Source of the DNA: Acidimicrobiales bacterium
GTDB taxonomy: Bacteria; Actinomycetota; Acidimicrobiia; Acidimicrobiales; RAAP-2
DNA: 36,193 bases
Assembly: GCA_017883025.1 (NCBI GenBank)
Contig: JADGOH010000028.1
Location: forward strand, 1 to 36,193
Direction: 5' to 3'
In this document: positions 9,843-17,438 of the stretch, in pieces
How the letters are laid out: each line of letters begins with the position of its first letter
How positions within the stretch are numbered: the stretch's first letter is position 1
Program-made: the position numbers and the translations under genes
The notes under the pieces: model-generated
Database searches by the model: none
Seen by the model: only the letters and a program-made list of their open reading frames with translations
Told to the model about the DNA's origin: nothing

Positions 9843-11495
9843 TCAGCCGAGCGGCACACCCAGCGCCTCGGCCGTCTCGCCCCGGTGGCGGGCGTAGTCG
9901 ACCTTGCCCGACGGGGAGCGCCCGATCGTCTCGACGAAACGGACCCGGCGGGGCGCCTTGTAGCCGGCGAGCCGCGCTTTCACGTGCTCGATGACGTCAT
10001 CGCCCGCCACCGACCCCTCGGGAGTGCCGGGGGCGAGCTGCACGACGGCGACGATCTCCTCGCCGAAGCGCTCGTTCGGGATCCCGACGACCACGGCGTC
10101 GAGCACGCCGAGCACCGTCTTCACGACCTCCTCGACCTCCTCGGGATAGACCTTCTCGCCGCCGGTGTTGATGCACACCGAGCCGCGTCCGAGCAGGTGG
10201 ATGGAGCCGTCCCCGCGTATCTCGGCGTAGTCGCCCGGGATCGAGTAGCGGACGCCGTCGATCACCCGGAACGTGGCCGCCGACTTGGACTCGTCCTTGT
10301 AGTACCCGACGGGGATGCGGCCGCCGAGGGCGAGCACGCCCACCTGTCCCGACCCGGCCACGACGTCCTTGCCCTCGGTGTCCACGACCCTCACGTCACG
10401 ACCGAGGCGGAACTGGGCCGTCCTGGCCCGCTCCTGACTGGAGGACACGGAGGTGCCCATGCCGAGCGCCTCCGACGAGCCGAAGGCGTCGATGAGCAGC
10501 ATGCCCTCGTGGTGGCGAAGCAGGCCCTGTTTGGACTCCTCGCTCCACATCACGCCCGACGAGATGATGCCGACCAGGCTCGAGAGGTCCCACCGGCCCG
10601 GATCGGCGTCGAGCGCGGCGAGGATGGGCCTGGCGAAGGCGTCGCCCACGATGACGGTGCAGTTGACCTGCTGGGACTCGATGGTGTCAAGGAGCTCGAC
10701 CGGATCGAACTGACGTCCGGCCAGGGTCACGACGTGCCCGCCCTCGCTCAGGCACTCCATGGCCGTGAACGCCCCGGTGCCGTGCATGAGCGGGCAGGCG
10801 GGGAGCAGGGTCATGCCGGCGCCGTTGGCCGCCAGCTCGGCACGGACGTCGTCGATCCCGCCCTGCTCGGGATAACGCCGGAACCCGCCGCCGTTCAGCC
10901 GGGCGAACAGGTCGTCCTGGCGCCACATGACGCCCTTGGGCATCCCGGTGGTCCCGCCGGTGTAAAGCATGTGGATGTCGTCTGGGCCCCGTCCCCACGG
11001 GGCGACTACCCGCTCGTGCCCGTGGGGCCCGTGGGCACCGGTCGTCTCGGCCGCCTCCTCGTAGGGGACGGCCCACGGCGGGCAAGTGGCGGTGCCGTCG
11101 TCGACCCACAGCCAGCTGCGCACGCCGGGCACTCGGTGGCGGATGCCCTCGATCCGGTCGACGAAGATGCCGTGGAAGACGACCGCCACCGTGTCGGCGT
11201 TCTCCCACAGGTAGACGAGCTCGTCGTCGGCGTAGCGGTAGTTGGTGTTGATCGGGACGAGACCGGTCTTGTAGGCGGCGAAGGACGCCTCGAGGTAGTC
11301 GGGGCAGTTGTAGAGGTAGAGCGCGACCTTCTCCTGTTGGGAGGCACCAGCCCCGAGCAGCCACCGACCCACGTTGTCGGCCCGCTGGTCGAACTCGCGC
11401 CACGAGCGGGTGTGGGTGCCGTGGACCAGTGCCGGCGCCTCGGCCAGCTCGTCGGCCACGGCCTCCCACACGTCGGCGAAGTTCCACGTGCTCAC
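9843..11495 (-). CDS. Acyl-CoA synthetase (AMP-binding, FadD family)
   Basis: Predicted to activate a carboxylic acid with ATP and CoA through an acyl-adenylate. In the 550-residue protein the P-loop is YTGGTTGMPKG (178-188), followed by WRQDDLF. Further motifs are the A4/A5-like SSEALGMG, the hinge region with GDYAEIRGDGSIHLLGRGS, and the C-terminal catalytic lysine in RSPSGKVDYARHR. It resembles actinobacterial FadD proteins of lipid or sterol side-chain degradation. The GTG start at 11495 has GAGGAG 6 nt upstream and gives VSTWNFADVWEAVAD. The acyl-CoA dehydrogenase gene diverges from it, suggesting a shared beta-oxidation role. The acyl chain cannot be predicted. Confidence 0.9.
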   Translation of the reverse strand: MSTWNFADVWEAVADELAEAPALVHGTHTRSWREFDQRADNVGRWLLGAGASQQEKVALYLYNCPDYLEASFAAYKTGLVPINTNYRYADDELVYLWENADTVAVVFHGIFVDRIEGIRHRVPGVRSWLWVDDGTATCPPWAVPYEEAAETTGAHGPHGHERVVAPWGRGPDDIHMLYTGGTTGMPKGVMWRQDDLFARLNGGGFRRYPEQGGIDDVRAELAANGAGMTLLPACPLMHGTGAFTAMECLSEGGHVVTLAGRQFDPVELLDTIESQQVNCTVIVGDAFARPILAALDADPGRWDLSSLVGIISSGVMWSEESKQGLLRHHEGMLLIDAFGSSEALGMGTSVSSSQERARTAQFRLGRDVRVVDTEGKDVVAGSGQVGVLALGGRIPVGYYKDESKSAATFRVIDGVRYSIPGDYAEIRGDGSIHLLGRGSVCINTGGEKVYPEEVEEVVKTVLGVLDAVVVGIPNERFGEEIVAVVQLAPGTPEGSVAGDDVIEHVKARLAGYKAPRRVRFVETIGRSPSGKVDYARHRGETAEALGVPLG

Positions 11496-11636
11496 GTCGG
11501 TCTCCTCGTTCCCCGGGGGTGCGGAACGGCCTGCGCGCCCGTCCGGTGACCCCAACCGTTCCGGTCGGTGGGCGCCGGCCCTGTTGGAGGGGGCGCCGTC
11601 CCATGCCGCGGCACCACCGCGGCGATCGGTGCAGCC

Positions 11637-11642
11637 TACGCT
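11637..11642 (+). promoter_or_regulatory. Putative -10 box of the acyl-CoA dehydrogenase (TACGCT)
   Basis: Ends 7 nt before GTG 11650 with no Shine-Dalgarno between, which fixes the start codon and points to a leaderless mRNA. Confidence 0.55.
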
Positions 11643-11649
11643 GGCGACC

Positions 11650-12792
11650 GTGGACACCGCGCTCCCCCCCGACGACGACCCGCGCAGGACGGAGCTGCGG
11701 GCCTGGTTCGCCGACCACCCTGCCCCGACCGGCCGCGAGCTGGCCGAACGGGGACTGGTCGCCCCGCACTGGCCGGCCCCTTGGGGCCTGGGCGCCGACC
11801 CCACCCATCAGCTGCTGGTCGACGAGGAGCTCCGGAGGGCCGGGGTCAGGCGACCGGAGAACACCATCGGGATCGGCTGGGCCGGGCCGACCCTCCTGCA
11901 TGCCGGCACGCCCGAGCAGAAGGAGCGGTACCTCCTCCCCCTCCTGGCGGCCGAGGAGATCTGGTGCCAGCTCTTCAGCGAGCCCGGCGCCGGCTCCGAC
12001 CTGGCGGGGCTGACCACGCGGGCCGAGCTCGACGGCGACGAATGGGTGGTCCAGGGGCAGAAGGTGTGGACCAGCTACGCCCATCGTGCCGATTTCGGGA
12101 TCCTTCTGGCCCGCACGGAACCCGATGCCCCCAAGCACCAGGGGATCTCCTACTTCGTCTGCCCGATGGACGCCCCCGGCATCACGGTCCGGCCGCTCGT
12201 CGACATGACCGGGGCCCACACGTTCAACGAGGTCTTCCTCGACGAGGTGCGCCTGCCCGCCGCCAACCTGGTGGGGGAGCGCGGCCTGGGCTGGTCGCTG
12301 GGCAAGGTGACGCTGGCGAACGAGCGGGTGTCGCTGTCGGGGGCGGGGGCGCTGTGGGGGATGGGCCCGACGGCCGACGACCTGGTGGCCGCCGTCAAGG
12401 CGGGTGGCGGCGTCTCCGACCCGCTGCTGCGCCAGCGGCTGGCATCGGTGTGGATGGAAGGGGAGATCCTCCGGCTGCTCCGCCTGCGCACGGTCTCCGC
12501 GGCAGTGGCCGGTGCCCCGCCGGGACCGGAGGCGTCCGTGCGCAAGGCGCTGGCCGACGAGCACGGGAAGCACATCATGGAGCTGGCCCGCGACCTGGCC
12601 GGGGCGGCGGGGATGCTGTCGGGCAGCGGCCCGGTGCCCGGCACACCCGACGCCGGCGGCTGGCCCGACGGCATGTGGGCCTTCGGGTTCCTGTTCGCCC
12701 CGGCGCTCACCATCGGCGGCGGGACGTCCGAGGTCCAGCGCAACATCATCGCCGAGCGGACCCTGGGGCTGCCCCACGACCCCCAGGCCTGA
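11650..12792 (+). CDS. Acyl-CoA dehydrogenase
   Basis: An FAD flavoenzyme for alpha,beta-dehydrogenation of an acyl-CoA, the first step of beta-oxidation. The 380-residue protein has the usual three parts: an alpha-helical N-domain (about 1-110), a beta-domain with the flavin-contacting WCQLFSEPGAGSDLAGL and VWTSYAHRADFGILLART, and a C-terminal helical domain ending TIGGGTSEVQRNIIAERTLGL, a hallmark of the family. The N-terminus is short and has a degenerate dehydrogenase helix, as in many FadE proteins of steroid and unusual-lipid catabolism. The GTG start is set by the promoter 7 nt upstream. It diverges from a FadD-type gene and is followed by an esterase, which would make a plausible lipid-use cluster. 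Confidence 0.9.
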   Translation: MDTALPPDDDPRRTELRAWFADHPAPTGRELAERGLVAPHWPAPWGLGADPTHQLLVDEELRRAGVRRPENTIGIGWAGPTLLHAGTPEQKERYLLPLLAAEEIWCQLFSEPGAGSDLAGLTTRAELDGDEWVVQGQKVWTSYAHRADFGILLARTEPDAPKHQGISYFVCPMDAPGITVRPLVDMTGAHTFNEVFLDEVRLPAANLVGERGLGWSLGKVTLANERVSLSGAGALWGMGPTADDLVAAVKAGGGVSDPLLRQRLASVWMEGEILRLLRLRTVSAAVAGAPPGPEASVRKALADEHGKHIMELARDLAGAAGMLSGSGPVPGTPDAGGWPDGMWAFGFLFAPALTIGGGTSEVQRNIIAERTLGLPHDPQA

Positions 12793-12915
12793 GCCCGACG
12801 ACCCCTGGGTCGGCACCGGACTCCCCACCAGGTCCGAGCCGGACGACCAGCCCTTGGGTAACGTCACCCCCGTTGCCCGGGTGCATGGGCCCCGACGAGC
12901 GCCCAGGAGGCGAAC

Positions 12916-13842
12916 ATGGCCCTCGATCCCCAGGCCCGCAGCCTGCTCGACCTGATCGCCGCGGCAGGACGGCCGGCACCGTGGCACCAGGATCCGGAGG
13001 AGGCGCGAGCCGGATACGCGGCGCTTGCCGAGCTGGCCGGCCCGCCCGACGTGTCGGTCCCGTTCGATGACCGGTCGGTCCCGGGCCCCGCAGGCGACAT
13101 CCCGGTGCGCGTCTACCGCCCGGGGGCCGAGGGCCCGTTGCCCGTCGTCGTCTACTTCCACGGTGGGGGTTGGGTGATCGGCGACATCGCCACCCACGAC
13201 GCCACCTGCCACCGGCTGGCCGCCGGGGTCCCGGCGGTCGTGGTGAGCGTGGAGTACCGGCTCGCGCCCGAGCACCGGTTCCCGGCCGCCGTGGAGGACT
13301 GCGACGTCGCCACCCGTTGGGTCTCGTCCCATGCCGTCGACCTCGGGGCCGACCCGTCCCGGCTGGCGGTGGCCGGCGACAGCGCGGGAGGCAACCTCGC
13401 CACCGTGGTGGCACGCCGTTGCCGTGACGCTGGTGGACCGCCGATCGCGTTCCAGCTCCTGGTGTACCCGGGCACCGACATGACGCGTTCGTTACCCTCG
13501 CAGACCGAGAACGGCTCCGGCTACCTGCTCGACTCCGACACGATGACGTGGTTCCTGGGGAACTACCTCCACGGGGCCGACCCGCTCGACCCCGATGCCT
13601 CGCCGCTGTTCGTGGACGACCTGTCCGGCCTGCCGCCGGCCCTGGTGGTGACCGCCGAATTCGATCCACTGCGTGACGAAGGTGAGGCCTATGCCGAGCG
13701 CATGCGCCACGCCGGGGTGGCCGTCACCACGTCGCGGTACGACGGGATGATCCACGGGTTCTACGGGCTCGACAACCTCTTCGACTCGGCCAAGCGGGCC
13801 ACGGCGGAGACGGTGGCAGCGGTGCGCGACGCCCTGGCCTGA
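12916..13842 (+). CDS. Alpha/beta-hydrolase, hormone-sensitive-lipase (HSL) family esterase
   Basis: A cytoplasmic carboxylesterase of the HSL/LipH-type family. The 308-residue protein has the HSL oxyanion motif HGGGW (82-86), nucleophile motif GDSAGG with Ser156, an acidic residue at Asp250 (FDPLRDEG) and His280 (MIHGFYGL). A cap region of about 40 residues precedes the core. AGGAGG lies 5 nt before ATG 12916, so this gene uses a Shine-Dalgarno. A TAACGT hexamer at 12859 could be its -10 and would give a leader of about 45 nt. It follows the acyl-CoA dehydrogenase by 123 nt and may supply fatty acids to it. It is not a BioH: it lacks the GWSLGG-type elbow of pimeloyl-ester hydrolases. Confidence 0.88.
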   Translation: MALDPQARSLLDLIAAAGRPAPWHQDPEEARAGYAALAELAGPPDVSVPFDDRSVPGPAGDIPVRVYRPGAEGPLPVVVYFHGGGWVIGDIATHDATCHRLAAGVPAVVVSVEYRLAPEHRFPAAVEDCDVATRWVSSHAVDLGADPSRLAVAGDSAGGNLATVVARRCRDAGGPPIAFQLLVYPGTDMTRSLPSQTENGSGYLLDSDTMTWFLGNYLHGADPLDPDASPLFVDDLSGLPPALVVTAEFDPLRDEGEAYAERMRHAGVAVTTSRYDGMIHGFYGLDNLFDSAKRATAETVAAVRDALA

Positions 13843-13955
13843 CTGCCGCGGTCGAGGCCCCCATCCGCCGGGACCGGATCCGTGCGCCGCTACGGTTGGC
13901 CCGAGCACAGGCACGAACAGCGGCTGTGGACGACCATCCCGCGTGAAGGAGACCG

Positions 13956-14450
13956 ATGTCCGACTCCGGTGGTGCGACGCAGCAGTCGGGAGCCCCGGCG
14001 TCCGGTACCGAACAGGATCAGCACACGTTCGACACCGAGGTGCCGCCACGGAGCCAGGTGCGGACGACGGCGCTCTGGCTGCTGCTGCTCCTCGTGGGCG
14101 CGGGCATCGTCCTCCTGGCCGTCTTCTTCACCGGTGTGCGGCACTGGGTGGCACTGCACACCGGGGTCATCAACGGCGGACCGGACAAGTACTACAACTT
14201 CTGGTCGGGCTTCGGGTCCGACCTGGGTGAGGCGACGCTGATCAGTGCCGTGTGCATCGGGGTCTACACCGGGGCGCGCAAGGTCAACTGCCACGTGAAG
14301 GGCTGCTGGCGGATCGGTCACCACCCGCTCGTGGGCACGCCCTACGTCCTGTGCAAGCGCCATCACCCGCACGTCCCCAGCAAGGGCGCGTCCCACGAAC
14401 ACATCCTCGAGCAGCACCGCCGCCAGGCGGACCGTGAGGGCGTGACCTGA
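13956..14450 (+). CDS. Small two-helix membrane protein with a Cys/His-rich cytoplasmic tail
   Basis: I do not recognise a named function. In 164 residues there is a hydrophilic, disordered-looking N-terminus (1-33), TM1 at about 38-60, a loop containing INGGPDKYYNFWSG, a second hydrophobic stretch at about 92-106, and then a tail with Cys112, His113, Cys117, His122-123, Cys133 and His136-137-139. The segment CHVKGCWRIGHHPL followed by VLCKRHHPH looks like a metal site. Similar proteins occur, unnamed, in actinobacteria and their phages as far as I recall. AAGGAG precedes ATG 13956 by 8 nt, and TACGGT at 13891 may be the -10. Metal binding and topology are inference. Confidence 0.65.
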   Translation: MSDSGGATQQSGAPASGTEQDQHTFDTEVPPRSQVRTTALWLLLLLVGAGIVLLAVFFTGVRHWVALHTGVINGGPDKYYNFWSGFGSDLGEATLISAVCIGVYTGARKVNCHVKGCWRIGHHPLVGTPYVLCKRHHPHVPSKGASHEHILEQHRRQADREGVT

Positions 14451-14524
14451 GCCGGCACCACACCGCGGTCCGGCGGCGCAGTTCGAGCAGCGTTCCCCAA
14501 CCGGCGGCCCGGGGCGCGCAGCAC

Positions 14525-14530
14525 TAGCGT
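14525..14530 (+). promoter_or_regulatory. Putative -10 box upstream of the cupin gene (TAGCGT)
   Basis: Ends 8 nt before ATG 14539, which opens a 17-codon frame rather than the cupin itself. The cupin GTG lies 49 nt downstream. Confidence 0.45.
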
Positions 14531-14538
14531 CGACCTGC

Positions 14539-14592
14539 ATGGCAGCTGCGAGCGTCACGGTCGGATCGGGAGCCACACCGTGGACGACGTAG
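14539..14592 (+). CDS. Putative leaderless upstream micro-ORF overlapping the cupin start
   Basis: ATG 14539 lies 8 nt after a TAGCGT -10-like box and opens a 17-residue frame, MAAASVTVGSGATPWTT, that ends at TAG 14590-14592. It overlaps the first 13 bases of the cupin gene in another frame. If the transcript starts just before this ATG, ribosomes would translate the micro-ORF first, coupling or competing with the cupin start. No homology is claimed; the peptide itself has no obvious feature. Confidence 0.35.
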   Translation: MAAASVTVGSGATPWTT

Positions 14593-15092
14593 TCGGTCCG
14601 AACGTGCCCGGGCTCGAGCCGACCTTTCGCCATCTCGACGACCCGGATGTCCCCTGGCAGCAGGTCCGTGCCGTCCGGCTCGCCGACGGGACCGTCGCCT
14701 CGGTGTGGGAGAAGTGGCTTGCCTTCTCCCCCGACCCGCAGTACCTGTCGCTCTACGCCAAGTGGGATCCCGGCGTCATCCAGCGGCGCCACGGGCACCT
14801 CAGTCCCCACGTCGTCATGGTGCTCGACGGGGAGATCTTCTGCGGCGGCCGGCGGTGTCCCGCGGGCACCCACATCGAGCTCCCCCAGGGGGCCGCCTTC
14901 GGTCCGTTCGAAGCCGGACCGGACGGGGCCCTGCTCTTCGAAGTGATGATGGGGGATCCCCGTGGCTGGGGGGACGACCCGGCAGCCTTCGAGCGCCTGC
15001 TCGGACAGCGCGGTGCACAAGCACTTCCCGACCCGGAGATCGAACTGCCGCCGTGGCTGGAGGACCTGCGGGGGCGCTGGGTCGCCGAGTGA
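14580..15092 (+). CDS. Cupin-domain protein (ChrR-like fold)
   Basis: A 170-residue protein with one beta-barrel cupin core. Motif 1 is GVIQRRHGHLSPHVVMVLDG, with candidate metal ligands His71, His73 and His77 (His in place of the usual Glu), followed by GEIFCGGRRCPAGTHIELPQG. Motif 2 (GPFEAGPDGALLFEVMMGDP) lacks its usual histidine, so a complete metal site is doubtful. ChrR-type cupins often act as sensors or in small-molecule modification; which applies here cannot be told. The start is GTG 14580, supported by GGGAG 7 nt upstream. The body of the protein begins near FRHLDDPDVPW, so a start further in cannot be excluded. A micro-ORF overlaps the start. Confidence 0.75.
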   Translation: MDDVVGPNVPGLEPTFRHLDDPDVPWQQVRAVRLADGTVASVWEKWLAFSPDPQYLSLYAKWDPGVIQRRHGHLSPHVVMVLDGEIFCGGRRCPAGTHIELPQGAAFGPFEAGPDGALLFEVMMGDPRGWGDDPAAFERLLGQRGAQALPDPEIELPPWLEDLRGRWVAE

Positions 15093-15193
15093 ACGGCGTC
15101 AGGCCGGGGGACGTGCTCCGAGCCGGCGTGGAGCGACGTTGCCTGGCTCGGCGCACGGAGCAGCTGCACGACGCCAGGTGCCGGCGGCCTGAT

Positions 15194-15232
15194 GGCAGGG
15201 GACCTGCCGGTGCCCGGGCAGCAAGCCCGGGC
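15194..15232. terminator. Tandem hairpins between convergent cupin and TetR genes
   Basis: Two perfect stems follow one another: GGCAGG-GGA-CCTGCC (15194-15208) and GCCCGGGC-AGCAA-GCCCGGGC (15212-15232). They lie mid-way in the 164-nt gap between convergent genes, so a bidirectional terminator is likely. Confidence 0.55.
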
Positions 15233-15256
15233 TCGGGCCCCATCACGCTCCGAGTC

Positions 15257-16030
15257 CTACGCCGGCGGCGCAAACTCCGGATCGGGTTCGAGGTACTGGC
15301 GTGCGAGCGCCTCCAGCCCGATGGCGTAGTGAGACCATTCCTGGTCCTCCCCGGCCGGTCCGGTCGGACGCATCGTCATCTCGGCGTCGTCTCCCGCCAA
15401 TTGGCGTAGTGCGCAGCCCTCTGCGAAGGCGATGGCCGCCCTGCTGAACTGGTCCATCGACCACGGGTGCCGAATCCGGAATCCCAGCAGTCCGACGAGT
15501 GCGGCGAAGTTCGCACTCCAGAACTCGGTGACGGACCGGTAGCCCTCCGCGAGTGCCCCCTTGATCCGTGCCTGCAGGTCCGGCTGCGCCCCACAGATCG
15601 CCATGCCGATGACGCCGAGCCACAGTTGCCAGTTGTCGGACCGGCCGATGGCCGTGCTGCTTGCATTCCCCTCCACGCGGCACACTTCCCGGAGGGCCAG
15701 CGCCCGGGTCTCCGCGGAGGTCATGTCCAGGTCGCCCAGCATGGTCGTGACCCGGCGGCCGCTTCCCTGGGCCCGACGTGCCTCATCGCGCGCGATCGTG
15801 ACGAGCACGTCAGCCTGGAAATCCGCCTGGTTCTCCCAGATGCGCCTGATCACCGAGGCGTTGGTGATCCGCAAGCCGGTCTTCGTCTCCACCCGTTGGA
15901 ATACCCGCTTGAACGTGAGGTTGCTCGAACCCGTCTCGAGTCCTTCCGAGAGCAGGATCTCGCGTCCTTCCTCGACGAGCGTCGTACGAAGTTCCTCTCG
16001 GGTTCGCCTACTCGATCGCAACGTGCTCAC
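15257..16030 (-). CDS. TetR-like transcriptional regulator
   Basis: Probably a ligand-responsive DNA-binding repressor. In 257 residues the N-terminal three-helix DNA-binding domain (about 1-65) covers TREELRTTLVEEGREILLSE, a stretch with FKRVFQRVETKTG, and ITNASVIRRIWENQADFQAD. The insertion between helix 1 and the recognition helix is longer than in standard TetR proteins. The C-terminal part is helical with several Trp residues and looks like a ligand pocket. Start GTG 16030 gives VSTLRSSRRTREEL; the frame stays open upstream to 16378 but those residues look non-coding. Codon use is less GC-extreme than in the flanking core genes. A palindrome near the predicted promoter (16112-16123) suggests autoregulation. 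The regulated target may be the neighbouring methyltransferase, but this is a guess. Confidence 0.7.
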   Translation of the reverse strand: MSTLRSSRRTREELRTTLVEEGREILLSEGLETGSSNLTFKRVFQRVETKTGLRITNASVIRRIWENQADFQADVLVTIARDEARRAQGSGRRVTTMLGDLDMTSAETRALALREVCRVEGNASSTAIGRSDNWQLWLGVIGMAICGAQPDLQARIKGALAEGYRSVTEFWSANFAALVGLLGFRIRHPWSMDQFSRAAIAFAEGCALRQLAGDDAEMTMRPTGPAGEDQEWSHYAIGLEALARQYLEPDPEFAPPA

Positions 16031-16479
16031 CTTTCCGGTCGTCGATCCACTTCCCGTGACGTCGCAGGTTGCCGCTGGGGGAAACGGTGCCGCGCCCACG
16101 CGGGCTGCCCGCACGATTTCGTGGCTCACCCTACGGACGCCGCGGGCAGCCTCGGGTGATCCACGCGCTCGATCGCCGTACTCCCGGACCGCTGCGATGC
16201 GCGGTTCCCGCAAGGACGGTTCGGTCACGGGGCCGGCCCGACCAGGAGGAACCACCCCGGTCCGACGCACGGCGTCGAGGGCCAGGTGACCGGGCTCTTC
16301 GGTGCCACCCCCGGGGGAGTGGTCAGCGAGTTCGGAGAATTGAGAAGCGACAACCGCCATACGTCCGCCTTGATCCACAACCTCGGTGTGACCCTAGCGA
16401 GCCCCGACGCGGTCTGCCATGGCCGCAGCGGACCCGAGGTGCGCGATCCAGGGTGCGGTCGGGCAGCCTGACCCCCTGC
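16031..16479. other. Long intergenic region upstream of the TetR gene
   Basis: About 450 nt between two leftward genes, lower in GC than its surroundings. The minus frame of the TetR gene stays open to 16378, but the translation has no recognisable domain and a Shine-Dalgarno is missing. A 61-codon plus frame at 16286-16471 likewise looks random. The only structured element seen is the -10-like box and palindrome at 16112-16133. Confidence 0.5.
16112..16133 (-). promoter_or_regulatory. Putative promoter and operator of the TetR gene
   Basis: On the minus strand TAGGGT (16133-16128) is followed after 4 nt by the perfect inverted repeat CACGA-AA-TCGTG (16123-16112). The palindrome would cover the transcription start expected from that -10, a typical place for an autoregulatory TetR operator. 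The leader to GTG 16030 would be about 90 nt. Confidence 0.4.
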
Positions 16480-17346
16480 TCACGGGTTGGCGAGTGTGGC
16501 CGTCACGATGAGGGCAGCGGCTCCGAGGCGGAGCAGACCGTCCTGCACCCGCGCATCCAAGGCGGTGCGCACTGCCGACCTGAGCTGCTCATGGAACGCC
16601 GGGTCGTCGTCCATCTCGAGTGCCTCCCGCACGGCTCCCACCCGGCAGGCCGCCTCGACCACCATGTCGACCTGGTCTGCGCTCACCACGACCTGCTCCG
16701 TTTGGGGACGCACCTCGATCGACCCGAACCCGGCACCGAGGAGCAACTGCTCGACGTGCCCGGGATCGGCCAAGGAGAAGGGCCCCGGTTCACCCGGGCC
16801 GGGCATGGGCGGCAACTGTCCCGTCACCGCGACCACCGCCGAGCCCGGCACGAGCATCCATTCGTTCGAGAAGACGTCCTGCCAACAGGCGAACGCGATC
16901 CGCCCACCGCTGCGCAAGGCGCGGCGCACATTGGCGAAGGCGGCCACCGGATCGGAGAAGAACATGACGCCGAACTGGGAGAAGACCGCGTCGTATGCCC
17001 CACTCCCGAGGTCGGCGGACTGCGCATCACCGACGACGAATTCTGCGTTGTCCACGCCGTCGCCGCCCGCCCTCGCTCGCGCGACCGCCAGCATCGAGGG
17101 TGCGATGTCGATCCCGACCGCGGTTCCTCCAGGAGACACCCTGCGTGCCAATTCGATGGTTGTGGGCCCGGTTCCGCACCCGACGTCCAGCACCCTCGAG
17201 CCGGGTTCGAGGGCCAAGCAGTCCATCGCCCGTCGGCCGAACGAACCGGTGACAAGGGTCGTGTAGTCCTCGGCCTCGATCCACGACGACGAGCGCCGCT
17301 CCCAGTAGTCGCCCTGTGTGGAATTGGCGTCGACCGAGTCGTCCAT
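16480..17346 (-). CDS. Class I SAM-dependent methyltransferase
   Basis: Transfers a methyl group from S-adenosylmethionine to an unknown small-molecule acceptor. The 288-residue protein has motif I LDVGCGTGPTT (residues 53 on), the acidic residue after strand 2 (VGIDIAPSMLAVAR), motif II/III VVGDAQSADLGSGAYDAVFSQFGVMFF, and the GGRIAFACWQDVFSNEW region of UbiE/Coq5-like enzymes. The N-terminal YWERRSSSWIEAEDY helix is typical of this subgroup. The ATG start at 17346 is supported by TAGCGT 7 nt upstream, and no Shine-Dalgarno is present. It is unlikely to be BioC despite the nearby biotin genes: the fold is generic, and it is separated from them by DUF2332 and ribC in the other direction. Confidence 0.85.
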   Translation of the reverse strand: MDDSVDANSTQGDYWERRSSSWIEAEDYTTLVTGSFGRRAMDCLALEPGSRVLDVGCGTGPTTIELARRVSPGGTAVGIDIAPSMLAVARARAGGDGVDNAEFVVGDAQSADLGSGAYDAVFSQFGVMFFSDPVAAFANVRRALRSGGRIAFACWQDVFSNEWMLVPGSAVVAVTGQLPPMPGPGEPGPFSLADPGHVEQLLLGAGFGSIEVRPQTEQVVVSADQVDMVVEAACRVGAVREALEMDDDPAFHEQLRSAVRTALDARVQDGLLRLGAAALIVTATLANP

Positions 17347-17353
17347 CCTGGCG

Positions 17354-17359
17354 ACGCTA
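17354..17359 (-). promoter_or_regulatory. Putative -10 box of the methyltransferase (TAGCGT)
   Basis: Ends 7 nt before ATG 17346, in leaderless spacing. Confidence 0.55.
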
Positions 17360-17438
17360 CTCGGACCGTCCCGGCGAATCTCCAGGGGCCACCGCTCGCC
17401 ACGGTGCGCATCCCCGTGCTCCGTACGAGGCGAAAGGG

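Noticed and set aside
12916-13842. The esterase as BioH
   Set aside because: HGGGW and GDSAGG mark it as an HSL-type esterase, not a pimeloyl-ester hydrolase.
16031-16378. N-terminal extension of the TetR protein
   Set aside because: The frame is open, but the translation is compositionally random and contains no conserved domain. The TetR helix 1 begins soon after GTG 16030.
16480-17346. The methyltransferase as BioC
   Set aside because: The fold is generic UbiE-like. It is leftward, separated from bioA by DUF2332 and ribC, and shows no BioC-specific pattern that I can recognise.
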